From an uncultured Bacilli bacterium (GTDB lineage Bacteria > Bacillota_I > Bacilli_A > RF39 > UBA660): DNA of 64,000 nt. A model generated the notes under the pieces. That model had not been told where the DNA came from and searched no databases. It worked only from the letters and a program-made list of their open reading frames with translations. The position numbers were made by a program, and so were the translations under genes. Below are positions 17,936-27,637 of this stretch, piece after piece. How positions within the stretch are numbered: the first letter of the stretch is position 1; each line of letters begins with the position of its first letter. The stretch covers positions 1 through 64,000 of the forward strand of contig CAKPLP010000007.1 of NCBI GenBank assembly GCA_934167695.1, read 5' to 3'.

Positions 17936-18700
17936 ATGAAAGATAAAAATTTTTTAATTCAAAATGGAGTAAATGTAGAAAAAAGCTTAGAGTTATTTGG
18001 AGATATGGAAACATATAATGATACATTAAAGGAGTTTATAAAAGAAATAACTGACAAAGAAACAAAATTACAACAATATAAAGAAGTATCAGATATGGCT
18101 AATTATGCAATATACGCTCATTCTATAAAAAGTGATGCTAAATATTTTGGATTTGATAAATTAGCCGAACTAGCATTAAATCATGAAATGGCAGGTAAAC
18201 AAAACAACATGTACTATGTTTCAGAACATTATGACGAATTTATGAATGAATTAAAAAAAGTCGAAAATATAGTTAGAGAATATATGGGAATGGCTGTAGA
18301 AGAAAATAATTTAGTATCTAACCAATTAAAAGATAAAACAATATTAGTAGTAGATGATTCAGCAGTAATCAAAAAATTTATCCAATCAATATTTAATAAT
18401 AAATATAATGTAGTAGAAGCAACCGATGGAAATCAAGCAATAAAAATTATAAATAGTAATCAATATAACATATCATCAATGTTATTAGATTTAAATATGC
18501 CTAATGTAAATGGTTTTCAAGTATTAGAGTATTTTAAACAAAATAATTTATTCAATAAAATAAATATTACCATAATTACAGGTATAGGATCAGATGATAT
18601 AATTTCTAAAGCAAAAACTTATCCTATAAATGGAATAATATTAAAACCATTTAATGAAAGAGATATCAAAAACGCAGTAGAAAAAGATGAACTTATATAA
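17936..18700 (+). CDS. Hpt phosphotransfer and response-regulator receiver protein
   Basis: Residues 1-110 form an Hpt four-helix bundle with the phospho-His in AHSIKSDAKYFG (His62). Residues about 130-250 form a receiver domain starting TILVVDDS, with acceptor Asp in LLDLNMP. There is no DNA-binding or enzymatic output domain. With the upstream hybrid kinase it makes a His-Asp-His-Asp relay whose final output lies elsewhere or is protein-protein. An in-frame ATG at 17924 overlaps the upstream stop, but GGAGG at 17926 places the start at 17936. A terminator follows. Confidence 0.85.
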   Translation: MKDKNFLIQNGVNVEKSLELFGDMETYNDTLKEFIKEITDKETKLQQYKEVSDMANYAIYAHSIKSDAKYFGFDKLAELALNHEMAGKQNNMYYVSEHYDEFMNELKKVENIVREYMGMAVEENNLVSNQLKDKTILVVDDSAVIKKFIQSIFNNKYNVVEATDGNQAIKIINSNQYNISSMLLDLNMPNVNGFQVLEYFKQNNLFNKINITIITGIGSDDIISKAKTYPINGIILKPFNERDIKNAVEKDELI

Positions 18701-18710
18701 GTTAAAATTC

Positions 18711-18735
18711 AAGTCATATTATAATGACTTTTTTT
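18711..18735 (+). terminator. Rho-independent terminator
   Basis: The stem AAGTCAT/ATGACTT with loop ATTATA is followed by a T run, after the phosphorelay genes. Confidence 0.75.
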
Positions 18736-18838
18736 ACTAAATTTAATCCTAAATAAAAAGAAATTTTATAAAAAGGATTGCAATAAATCCTAAAATAATT
18801 TATTATATATTTATAAGGATAAAGGATAGGTAATAAAA

Positions 18839-19273
18839 ATGAGTAAAGAAAAAATAAAGAAGGCATTAGCTAATAAAAAAGTAATAGTTGGTATCATAAT
18901 TATTGTAGCACTTATTGCTGCTTTACTTGTTCATAATATTTTAACAGGTAAAAACAATAATAAAAAAACACCAGCTAATATAGCAGAATTAACAAAGGAA
19001 AAAGTATACAGAAATTTAAAATTTTCAGATATAGAAGTAATATCCACTGATGATTTAAATCATATAGCACTAAATATTACTAATACTTCTAATGAACCGT
19101 TTAAGCAAGAATTTGTAAAAATAACATTTAAAAATAAAAACGGTGAGAAAATCGATACTGTAGAAGCCATTATACCAGATATAGATGGTAATGCTACATC
19201 TAGGTTAGATATGGTTGTAGAAGAAAAAGTTTTAGCTGCTTATACTTTTACAGTAAAAAAAATAAAGCAATAA
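18839..19273 (+). CDS. Membrane-anchored FxLYD-like protein
   Basis: A basic N-terminus and one hydrophobic segment (residues about 15-37) anchor a beta-sandwich-like ectodomain of about 95 residues. Its NLKFSDIEV...HIALNITNTSNE and DIDGNATSRLDM pattern resembles FxLYD domains of Gram-positive secreted proteins. No enzymatic motif is seen. It directly precedes the giant surface protein (55 bp gap) and may share its envelope role; a short GTGATT/AATCAC hairpin at 19278-19292 lies between. Confidence 0.6.
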   Translation: MSKEKIKKALANKKVIVGIIIIVALIAALLVHNILTGKNNNKKTPANIAELTKEKVYRNLKFSDIEVISTDDLNHIALNITNTSNEPFKQEFVKITFKNKNGEKIDTVEAIIPDIDGNATSRLDMVVEEKVLAAYTFTVKKIKQ

Positions 19274-19327
19274 AAATGTGATTTTTAATCACGTTTTAAT
19301 ATTTATACAAAGAAGGAGTGTATTTTG

Positions 19328-22300
19328 ATGAAAAATGATAAGAAAAAAATAGTATCGATTGCAGGAATTTTATTTTTAGTTATTTTTGTAGTAGCAATAA
19401 GTTATGCAGCTTTTTCATATTCAAAAATAGGACGAGAGAATAAAATAACAACAGGTACTATTAGTATGAACTATACTGAAGCAAATAACGGTCTTACAAT
19501 AAATGAGGCCGTACCAACAACGGATGAAGAAGGAAAGATCCTTATTAGTCCTGGACAAGTATTTGACTTTACAGTAAGTATAGATATAGTAGGAGATTTC
19601 CAAGTTAGTTATGAGGTAGTAGCAGAAAAACAAGCATCATCAACTTTAGATGAAAAGTACGTAAAACTATACTTAGAAAGAGGCCTAGATGGTACAAACT
19701 ATAGTGAAATAATGGAACCAAGTATATATGTAGGAATAGAAAAAGCAAGTGAGTTCGGAGCACCAACTGGTTCAATGATAATGGATACAGGTACAGTATC
19801 AAGTTCAACATTATATTATTATAGATTAAGGATGTGGCTAGACGAAAGCTATGAGTTAACATCAGAAGCAAAGAGCTTTACAGTTAAAGTAAATGTATAT
19901 GGTACAACAGAAAAATATAAATTAGATAATGAAGGATTTGCTTGTACATTTAGTGATAATGATACTTTATCTGTAGGTAATAAGAGTACTGTTGATTTAA
20001 TATGTACAGATCAAACATCAGGTGTAGAGAAAAAACAACTTGCAATTTCAGACTTTGTAAATAGTGACTCAGAAGTAGGAGAGATAAAAGAAATAAGTAA
20101 TCCAATAAAAATTAATGGAGGATATAAATATACCTTAACATTACAAGGAAAGAAAGCCGGCGAATTTAAATTAACATTGCCAGAAGGTAAGATAAGCGAT
20201 AGATTAGGTAATAAAAATACAGAACAATCAAAAACATATAATGTAAGTAATACAATATATAGAATAACTTATAAAATTGGTAAGAATGTTGAAACAATAG
20301 AAAAGGAATCTGATAGTTGTATAGTAAATGCAGATGGAAAGTGTGAAGTAACATTACCATCTATTACTCCAAAAGCAGGATACACATCTTTAGGATGGAG
20401 TACAGAAGAAAATTCAGATACAGAAGGTTACAAAGAAAATACAAAATATGAAGTAACAAGTAGTACAGTATTATATGCTCACGCTAAAGATATAACAGCA
20501 CCAAAAGTAGTAATGGAAATAGAAGGCGATGAACAATATGATCAAAACAAAGAAGTAAAAGTAGACATAGTAGAAGAAGCAGGAGAAATAAGTGATGACG
20601 GTACTGTTGCATATGGATGGTCAACATCAAAAGATATAGAACCAACAACTTGGACAACTGTAACATTTGCAGAAATGGAAAAAACAACAGGAAAATATAC
20701 ATTCAAAGCAACAGCAACAAACTTAACAGGAGAATATTACTTATTCGTAAAAGCAAACTTAAAAGATAGTGTTGGTAACATTTCAAACGAAACAAAAATA
20801 TCAACTAGTACATTTAAATTTGATAATGTAAAACCTATTTGTAAAATAACTGGAGATAACACCATAATGGTAGAAGAAGCTAAAGAATTAACTTTAACTT
20901 GTACCGATGAAAACTCAAAAGTTATAGCAAAAGATTTAGATATAAGCAATATAGAAATAAGTAATGATACAGGGAAAATATTATTAATCTCAGCAGCAAC
21001 GAAAACCGAAAATGGTTATAAATATCAAATAAAACTAAAGGGATTAACAACAGGAAGTTTCAACGTAAGTTTAAAAGCAGGAATAATATCTGATAGCGCT
21101 GGAAATAAAAATGAAAAAGTAACAAGCGAGACAATAGAAGTAACAGGAAGAACCTATACAGCAACATACCAAAAGGGTAATAATATAGAGTCAATTAGTA
21201 GGGAAAGTGATACTTGTACAACTACTGGATCAAATACTAGTTGTGAAATAACTTTGCCTGAAATAGTAGCATCAGTAGGATATAGTCCTGCAGGATGGTA
21301 TAATGAGGACAAGAGCAAACAAACAGCTCCAAATGCTAAATACACATTAACTAAAGATGAAACATTAACAGCAGAAGCTGTAGTTAATAGTTATAAGGTA
21401 ACTTATGACTATATGACAAACGGTGGAAGTGCTGTAAGTCAAAAAGAAGATAAAGTAAATTATAATAGTGCAGTAGACTTAAATGTAACAGCAACAAAAG
21501 ATGGCTGGACATTTGTAGGATGGAATACAGACAAAGATGCAACAATAGGTCTAACAAGTCTAAAGATAGGTACAGAAGATGTAACCTTATATGCAATATT
21601 TAAAAAAGAAGTAACAGCAACATTTACTTATTATGATTCAGGACTAAAAAATGCAACAACAAGTTGTGTAATGTACAATAATGAAACAGTATGTAATTAC
21701 GAAATTCCAACAGTTGTAACATCAAGTGCTGGACCAAGTGAAACAGTATATAAAGGTGTTTCAACAAAAACATCAAGTACAGATTTAACTACAACATATA
21801 ATAGTAATACAACAAAATACTATGCGGTATATGATGTTGTAAAAAGTGCAACATATTATTATTACAATGGAACTACTCAAACAAGTACAACAGCAAGCGC
21901 TACAAGAACAGCATTAAGTGATGGAACAACATATAAAGTTACTGAAGGAAAAATAACAATTCCAGAAGAAATAACAAAAAGCATAGGACCATCAAATGCA
22001 ACATATAGTGGAATAGCAAGCTCAGTAAGTCAAACAACAAGTGCCGATAGTACAACAGCAAATAGTAAATACTATGCATACTATAGTGGAAAATGGAATA
22101 TAAAATATGCCAAGGGTGCAGGAGTAAATACAATCGGATCAACAGGAACAACTTGTGATAGTAATAAAGTTAGTAATGGAACAACATATCAAGAGACAAG
22201 TTGTGAAGTAACATTACCAGAAATAACAGCAGAATCAGGATACACAGTAACAGGATGGTACGAAGGATCAACAAAAGTAGGTAACGCAGGAGCAAAATAC

Positions 22301-25300
22301 ACAGTTAGTAAAGATGTAACATTAACGGCGCAAACAAATATAAATGCATATACAGTAACTTATGACTATATGACAAACGGTGGAAGTGCTGTAAGTCAAA
22401 AAGAAGATAAAGTAAATTATAATAGTGCAGTAGACTTAAATGTAACAGCAACAAAAGATGGCTGGACATTTGTAGGATGGAATACAGACAAAGATGCAAC
22501 AATAGGTCTAACAAGTCTAAAGATAGGTACAGAAGATGTAACCTTATATGCAATATTTAAAAAAGAAGTAACAGCAACATTTACTTATTATGATTCAGGA
22601 CTAAAAAATGCAACAACAAGTTGTGTAATGTACAATAATGAAACAGTATGTAATTACGAAATTCCAACAGTTGTAACATCAAGTGCTGGACCAAGTGAAA
22701 CAGTATATAAAGGTGTTTCAACAAAAACATCAAGTACAGATTTAACTACAACATATAATAGTAATACAACAAAATACTATGCGGTATATGATGTTGTAAA
22801 AAGTGCAACATATTATTATTACAATGGAACTACTCAAACAAGTACAACAGCAAGCGCTACAAGAACAGCATTAAGTGATGGAACAACATATAAAGTTACT
22901 GAAGGAAAAATAACAATTCCAGAAGAAATAACAAAAAGCATAGGACCATCAAATGCAACATATAGTGGAATAGCAAGCTCAGTAAGTCAAACAACAAGTG
23001 CCGATAGTACAACAGCAAATAGTAAATACTATGCATACTATAGTGGAAAATGGAATATAAAATATGCCAAGGGTGCAGGAGTAAATACAATCGGATCAAC
23101 AGGAACAACTTGTGATAGTAATAAAGTTAGTAATGGAACAACATATCAAGAGACAAGTTGTGAAGTAACATTACCAGAAATAACAGCAGAATCAGGATAC
23201 ACAGTAACAGGATGGTACGAAGGATCAACAAAAGTAGGTAACGCAGGAGCAAAATACACAGTTAGTAAAGATGTAACACTAACAGCGCAAACAAATATAA
23301 ATGCATATACAGTAACTTATGACTATACAACAAATGGAGGAAATAGTGCAACAAAGACAAGTGCAACAGTAAATTATAATAGTGCAATAGATCTAAGTGT
23401 AACAGCGACAAAAACAGGATATACATTTGTAGGATGGAATACAAATAAAGATGCAACAACAGCACTAACAAGTTTAAAAATGGGGACAAGTAATATAACA
23501 CTATATGCAATATTTAAAGATGCAACAGCACCAGTATGTAGTTTTGGAACAGCTCCAACAATAAAATATGGATCAACAGGAACAATAACCTTAACTTGTA
23601 CCGATAATGAACCTGGTATGAGTAGTCATACAATAGCTACAAGTGACTTAACGGTATCAAATTCAAATGGTAGTATAACAGCAATAAGTGCACCAACAGC
23701 AGTAACAAAAGGATATACATATACAGTAACATTAAAAGGATTAACAGTAGGAACATTTACGGTAAGTTTAAATGAAAAAGTAATCAGTGATAAACTAGGA
23801 AATACAAATGTAAAGGCAACAAGCTCAAATGTAACAGTAGAAAAAATATCAGCAGTTAATCCAACGCTAACCGCATACACCGGTACATATGATGGGTCAA
23901 GTCATACAATCGAAGTAAGTGGAGGAAGTGGAGGTACTATTCAATATAGTACAGATAACTCAACATGGTCTACAACAAAGCCTACAAGAACAAATGCCGG
24001 AACAACTACTGTATATGTTAGAGTTTTAGGTGATAGTAATCATAATACTACTTCATCAATTTCAGCAAATATAACAATTGCAAGAAAGTCAATAGAAGTT
24101 CCAACATGTACAGCAAAAACATATACAGGGGTAAGTCAAACTTTATTCAGTAGTGGTACAGGATATACTGCAGGGGGAACAACAAGTGGAATAGATGCAG
24201 GAACATATACTGCAACAGCAACACCAACCGGAAATTACATGTGGAGTGATGGAACAACAACTGCAAAGAATGTATCATGTAAAATAAATGCAAAAAGCGT
24301 AGCAGTAAGTTGGGGAACAACTACAACATTTACATATAGTGGAAGTGCTCAAGGACCAACAGTAAGTGCAGTAACAGGGGTAAGTGGAGAAACAGTAAAC
24401 TTTACAAGAACAACAGCAACAAATGCCGGAAGTTATACATCAACAGCAAGCTGTAGTAGTGTAACAGGTGGAAGAGCAAAATGTGCAAATTATAGTTTAA
24501 GTGGTGCAACAAAGGCCTATACTATAAGTAAGAAAAGTATGACAAAACCAACAAGTCCAACAGCCAAGAACTATACAGGAAGCTCTCAAACAAGTGGAAT
24601 AACATGTCCAACTGGAAGTACCGCAGGAGGAACAACAAGTGCAACAAATGCCGGAACATATAGTCAAACATGTACTCCAGATTCAAATCATATATGGAGT
24701 GATAATACAACCACTGCAGTATCAATATCATGGACAATAAATAAAGTAGCCGCAACACTAACATGTAGTAATAAAACATATTCAGGAGTAAGTCAAACTG
24801 GATGTACATGTAGTGGTGGAACAATAGGTGGAACTTATTCAGGAATAGATGTAGGAACATATACAGCAAGTTGTACAGCAGATTCAAATCATACATCACC
24901 AGCAAATAAAAGTTGGTCAGTATTAGCAAAAAGCGTAGCAGTAAGTTGGGGAACAACTACAACATTTACATATAGTGGAAGTGCTCAAGGACCAACAGTA
25001 AGTGCAGTAACAGGGGTAAGTGGAGAAACAGTAAACTTTACAAGAACAACAGCAACAAATGCCGGAAGTTATACATCAACAGCAAGCTGTAGTAGTGTAA
25101 CAGGTGGAAGAGCAAAATGTGCAAATTATAGTTTAAGTGGTGCAACAAAGGCCTATACTATAAGTAAGAAAAGTATGACAAAACCAACAAGTCCAACAGC
25201 CAAGAACTATACAGGAAGCTCTCAAACAAGTGGAATAACATGTCCAACTGGAAGTACCGCAGGAGGAACAACAAGTGCAACAAATGCCGGAACATATAGT

Positions 25301-26365
25301 CAAACGTGTACTCCAGATTCAAACCATATGTGGAGTGATAATACAACCGCTGCAGCATCGATATCGTGGACAATAAATAAAATAGCAGCAGTTAATCCAA
25401 CGCTAACCGCATACACTGGTACATATGATGGATCAAGTCATACAATCGGAGTAAGTGGAGGAAGTGGAGGTACTATCCAATATAGTACAAATAATTCTAC
25501 ATGGACTACTACAAAGCCTACAAGAACAGATGCAGGAACAACTACTGTATATGTTAGGGTTTTAGGTGATAGTAACCATAATACTACTTCAAGTATTAAT
25601 GCAAAAATTACAATTAACAAAAAAACACCAACTGTTGTATTAACACCATCATCAGGAAAAGCCACAAAAGCTTCTTCACAAACAACATTTGAAGAACGAG
25701 CTGATGTAGCAGGTAAATTTTCAAATACAAGTGGAGCTGCAAGTATAGTATCTGTAGCACCAGCTACATATACAGATGTAGCTGCAAATACATCGCAAAC
25801 AGTACATGTTGCAGGATTAGCAACTGGTACTGGTAATGTTGTAGTAACATTTACACCAACTAGTTCAAATTATGCAACTGTTACTAAAACATATTCGTTA
25901 ACAAGTGATATTACTCTTCCAACATGGTCATTGGTAAGTGCAACAACTGAAACAATTTCAAAAACAGCAACTCCTCTTGAAACAATAACATTAAAAATAA
26001 AAGGAACTGATGATTCCGGTTCATCAACAAGTACACTAACAAATGATAATATTAAAGTTTACATAAACGGAAGTTTAGTAACGCCATCGAGCAAAGGTAT
26101 ATCAGCAACCGCAGGTGTAACAGGTGGTAAAGAGTATACAATATTAATAAGTGGTATAAATTCAGCAGGTAGTATGACTGTTATGATTGACGCAGGTACA
26201 TTAACAGATGCTGTTGGAAATGCAAGTGCCAAAGCATCAATAACAACAGGAATAACAATTAGAAAATATACAGCATCTGAAGTAACATACAGTGGAACTT
26301 CAAGTGGAAGTAGTTGTACATCAGTACAATGTGCATTAGACGAAATTAGTAAAAAGGTAAGTTAG
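19328..26365 (+). CDS. Giant repeat-rich secreted surface protein, 2345 residues
   Basis: A signal/anchor helix ends in SYAAFSYSK (residues about 9-35). It is followed by a TasA/camelysin-like domain (TTGTISMNYTEANNGLTI..., to about 200). Then come Ig-like domains, InlB B-repeat/Listeria-Bacteroides modules (GWTFVGWNTD...VTLYAIF, about 691-1398) inside a 319-residue unit present twice, and later Thr/Ser/Gly-rich Cys-containing modules. MBG-like modules (YTGTYDGSSHTI) occur near 1515 and 2028. The end has an SGTSSGSSCTSVQCALDEI motif shared with the small surface proteins. No LPXTG motif or C-terminal membrane segment is present. ATG 19328 follows AAGGAG; TTG 19325 is possible. Probably an adhesin or matrix protein. 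Confidence 0.85.
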   Translation: MKNDKKKIVSIAGILFLVIFVVAISYAAFSYSKIGRENKITTGTISMNYTEANNGLTINEAVPTTDEEGKILISPGQVFDFTVSIDIVGDFQVSYEVVAEKQASSTLDEKYVKLYLERGLDGTNYSEIMEPSIYVGIEKASEFGAPTGSMIMDTGTVSSSTLYYYRLRMWLDESYELTSEAKSFTVKVNVYGTTEKYKLDNEGFACTFSDNDTLSVGNKSTVDLICTDQTSGVEKKQLAISDFVNSDSEVGEIKEISNPIKINGGYKYTLTLQGKKAGEFKLTLPEGKISDRLGNKNTEQSKTYNVSNTIYRITYKIGKNVETIEKESDSCIVNADGKCEVTLPSITPKAGYTSLGWSTEENSDTEGYKENTKYEVTSSTVLYAHAKDITAPKVVMEIEGDEQYDQNKEVKVDIVEEAGEISDDGTVAYGWSTSKDIEPTTWTTVTFAEMEKTTGKYTFKATATNLTGEYYLFVKANLKDSVGNISNETKISTSTFKFDNVKPICKITGDNTIMVEEAKELTLTCTDENSKVIAKDLDISNIEISNDTGKILLISAATKTENGYKYQIKLKGLTTGSFNVSLKAGIISDSAGNKNEKVTSETIEVTGRTYTATYQKGNNIESISRESDTCTTTGSNTSCEITLPEIVASVGYSPAGWYNEDKSKQTAPNAKYTLTKDETLTAEAVVNSYKVTYDYMTNGGSAVSQKEDKVNYNSAVDLNVTATKDGWTFVGWNTDKDATIGLTSLKIGTEDVTLYAIFKKEVTATFTYYDSGLKNATTSCVMYNNETVCNYEIPTVVTSSAGPSETVYKGVSTKTSSTDLTTTYNSNTTKYYAVYDVVKSATYYYYNGTTQTSTTASATRTALSDGTTYKVTEGKITIPEEITKSIGPSNATYSGIASSVSQTTSADSTTANSKYYAYYSGKWNIKYAKGAGVNTIGSTGTTCDSNKVSNGTTYQETSCEVTLPEITAESGYTVTGWYEGSTKVGNAGAKYTVSKDVTLTAQTNINAYTVTYDYMTNGGSAVSQKEDKVNYNSAVDLNVTATKDGWTFVGWNTDKDATIGLTSLKIGTEDVTLYAIFKKEVTATFTYYDSGLKNATTSCVMYNNETVCNYEIPTVVTSSAGPSETVYKGVSTKTSSTDLTTTYNSNTTKYYAVYDVVKSATYYYYNGTTQTSTTASATRTALSDGTTYKVTEGKITIPEEITKSIGPSNATYSGIASSVSQTTSADSTTANSKYYAYYSGKWNIKYAKGAGVNTIGSTGTTCDSNKVSNGTTYQETSCEVTLPEITAESGYTVTGWYEGSTKVGNAGAKYTVSKDVTLTAQTNINAYTVTYDYTTNGGNSATKTSATVNYNSAIDLSVTATKTGYTFVGWNTNKDATTALTSLKMGTSNITLYAIFKDATAPVCSFGTAPTIKYGSTGTITLTCTDNEPGMSSHTIATSDLTVSNSNGSITAISAPTAVTKGYTYTVTLKGLTVGTFTVSLNEKVISDKLGNTNVKATSSNVTVEKISAVNPTLTAYTGTYDGSSHTIEVSGGSGGTIQYSTDNSTWSTTKPTRTNAGTTTVYVRVLGDSNHNTTSSISANITIARKSIEVPTCTAKTYTGVSQTLFSSGTGYTAGGTTSGIDAGTYTATATPTGNYMWSDGTTTAKNVSCKINAKSVAVSWGTTTTFTYSGSAQGPTVSAVTGVSGETVNFTRTTATNAGSYTSTASCSSVTGGRAKCANYSLSGATKAYTISKKSMTKPTSPTAKNYTGSSQTSGITCPTGSTAGGTTSATNAGTYSQTCTPDSNHIWSDNTTTAVSISWTINKVAATLTCSNKTYSGVSQTGCTCSGGTIGGTYSGIDVGTYTASCTADSNHTSPANKSWSVLAKSVAVSWGTTTTFTYSGSAQGPTVSAVTGVSGETVNFTRTTATNAGSYTSTASCSSVTGGRAKCANYSLSGATKAYTISKKSMTKPTSPTAKNYTGSSQTSGITCPTGSTAGGTTSATNAGTYSQTCTPDSNHMWSDNTTAAASISWTINKIAAVNPTLTAYTGTYDGSSHTIGVSGGSGGTIQYSTNNSTWTTTKPTRTDAGTTTVYVRVLGDSNHNTTSSINAKITINKKTPTVVLTPSSGKATKASSQTTFEERADVAGKFSNTSGAASIVSVAPATYTDVAANTSQTVHVAGLATGTGNVVVTFTPTSSNYATVTKTYSLTSDITLPTWSLVSATTETISKTATPLETITLKIKGTDDSGSSTSTLTNDNIKVYINGSLVTPSSKGISATAGVTGGKEYTILISGINSAGSMTVMIDAGTLTDAVGNASAKASITTGITIRKYTASEVTYSGTSSGSSCTSVQCALDEISKKVS
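21403..23313 (+). repeat. 957-bp tandem duplication inside the giant surface gene
   Basis: Two consecutive units with a period of 957 bp (319 codons) start near 21403 and 22360. By eye they are identical at nucleotide level for about 900 bp, then differ by scattered substitutions near 22310 and 23275. A third, diverged partial unit begins at about 23314. Identity including third codon positions indicates a recent duplication or ongoing homogenisation. Confidence 0.85.
24290..25386 (+). repeat. 636-bp-period duplication inside the giant surface gene
   Basis: A segment beginning GCAAAAAGCGTAGCAGTAAG at 24290 recurs at 24926. The first ~380 bp look identical and the following ~80 bp nearly so. 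MBG-like segments at about 23860-24070 and 25397-25607 form another, more diverged, duplicated pair around it. Confidence 0.8.
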
Positions 26366-26425
26366 AAATAATTTACCTTTGCTAATTAAGTATAAATAGT
26401 AAAAGTAGAATAAGGAGAGGAAAAT

Positions 26426-26881
26426 ATGAGCAAAAAAACGAATAAAAGAGATTACAAATCAATGGCAATCTTAGCAATAATATTAATTGTTACAGTTATA
26501 TTACTAATACTAATATTTAAAACTTTATTTGGAGGAGCTATATCAACATCAAATGTTGACTTAGATAAAATAATCAAAAATAAAGAAACAAAAATAGTTT
26601 ATGTTGAAAATAGTGATTCAAGTAAATGTAAAAATTGTTCTGAAATTAAAAAATATTTAGATAGTACAAAAATAAGTTATGCAACATACGATGTAAATAA
26701 AGTAAAAGACTCAGAATATAAAGACTTTCTAAACAAATTATATATAGATAGTGAAATATTTAACTATCCTGCAGTAATTTATATAAGAGAAGGATCAATG
26801 TATTCAAATATTATAAATATCAAAAAAACATCTGTAATTGATCAATTTATAAAAGATTATGACTTGGAAAAAGTTAAATAA
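26426..26881 (+). CDS. Membrane-anchored thioredoxin-like protein
   Basis: One N-terminal membrane helix (residues about 15-37) precedes an extracytoplasmic thioredoxin-like domain. A CxxC motif sits in SSKCKNCSEI (Cys about 70 and 73) and a cis-Pro-like FNYPAVIYI near 112. The arrangement resembles bacteriocin-transport-accessory or TlpA-like oxidoreductases. The preceding gene encodes a secreted protein with many paired cysteines, so a role in forming or repairing its disulfides is a reasonable inference. Ribosome-binding site GGAGAGG precedes the ATG. A terminator follows. Confidence 0.7.
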   Translation: MSKKTNKRDYKSMAILAIILIVTVILLILIFKTLFGGAISTSNVDLDKIIKNKETKIVYVENSDSSKCKNCSEIKKYLDSTKISYATYDVNKVKDSEYKDFLNKLYIDSEIFNYPAVIYIREGSMYSNIINIKKTSVIDQFIKDYDLEKVK

Positions 26882-26891
26882 TTATTAAAAG

Positions 26892-26918
26892 GCTAATAAA
26901 CATTTATTAGCTTTTTTT
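26892..26918 (+). terminator. Rho-independent terminator
   Basis: The stem GCTAATAA/TTATTAGC with a tight loop is followed by seven T. Confidence 0.75.
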
Positions 26919-27010
26919 ATTTTACTTTACATAAATATACAAAAATACAATGCTTTTCGTTGACTAAAAAAAATATTACGAGCTATAATTAATATGAATG
27001 AGGTGTCATA

Positions 27011-27574
27011 ATGAACTATAATACATACTATAAAAATTTAAGAAAAAAAGAACTAATGAAAACAGCAATATTTACTATTTTCATTTTATTATTTACATGT
27101 ATTTCAACATATAATATTTATAATAAATTTAAAGATAGTAGGGATGAAATTATGTCATCAAAATCACTAGATGTAACATTTCATGAAAAGAATGAGGTAA
27201 CAATAAATAAAATAACTCCAGTATCAGATTCAGTTGGCCTTTCATCAAAAGCATATACCTTTACTATTAAAAATAATACTAATAAAAAAGTAAACTATAT
27301 AGTAAAAATTGAAAAAGATACCAAAACAATAAAAGAAGATAATTGTGGAGAATATCAAATACCTTTAAATATTATTAAAACAGGAATTCACCAAGAAGGA
27401 GAAGTAAGTCAAATATATAATTTAGATGATTTAGAAGATGGAATAATAACTACTAGAACCATAGGACCACAAAAACAAACTAATTATAAAATACGCTTCT
27501 GGATTTCTAAGAACACCCTTACATTAGGAGCAGACTTACATTTTCATGGTATAATAAAGGTAGTAGAAGGCTAA
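27011..27574 (+). CDS. TasA/camelysin-like membrane-anchored protein
   Basis: A basic N-terminus and one hydrophobic helix (residues about 17-35) precede an ectodomain. The ectodomain has the block VTINKITPVSDSVGLSSKAY followed by a FTIKNNTNKKVNYIVKI beta strand pair, and ends in a REWIS-like RFWISKNTL and LHFHGIIKV strand. This matches the ectodomain order of the 27638 protein and of the N-terminal domains at 19328 and 55093. Sequence resemblance to fibre-forming TasA/CalY proteins is weak. It lacks an obvious signal-peptidase site, so it probably stays anchored. Confidence 0.65.
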   Translation: MNYNTYYKNLRKKELMKTAIFTIFILLFTCISTYNIYNKFKDSRDEIMSSKSLDVTFHEKNEVTINKITPVSDSVGLSSKAYTFTIKNNTNKKVNYIVKIEKDTKTIKEDNCGEYQIPLNIIKTGIHQEGEVSQIYNLDDLEDGIITTRTIGPQKQTNYKIRFWISKNTLTLGADLHFHGIIKVVEG

Positions 27575-27637
27575 AAATTAAAAAACTTTACTTTATAACC
27601 TAATATTTGTATAATAAAATAAAGATAGGTGAAATAT

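Noticed and set aside
19421..25665. Many long antisense open frames opposite the giant surface gene
   Set aside because: They are low-complexity Leu/Tyr-rich mirror frames of a repetitive, stop-poor coding sequence, with no ribosome-binding sites.
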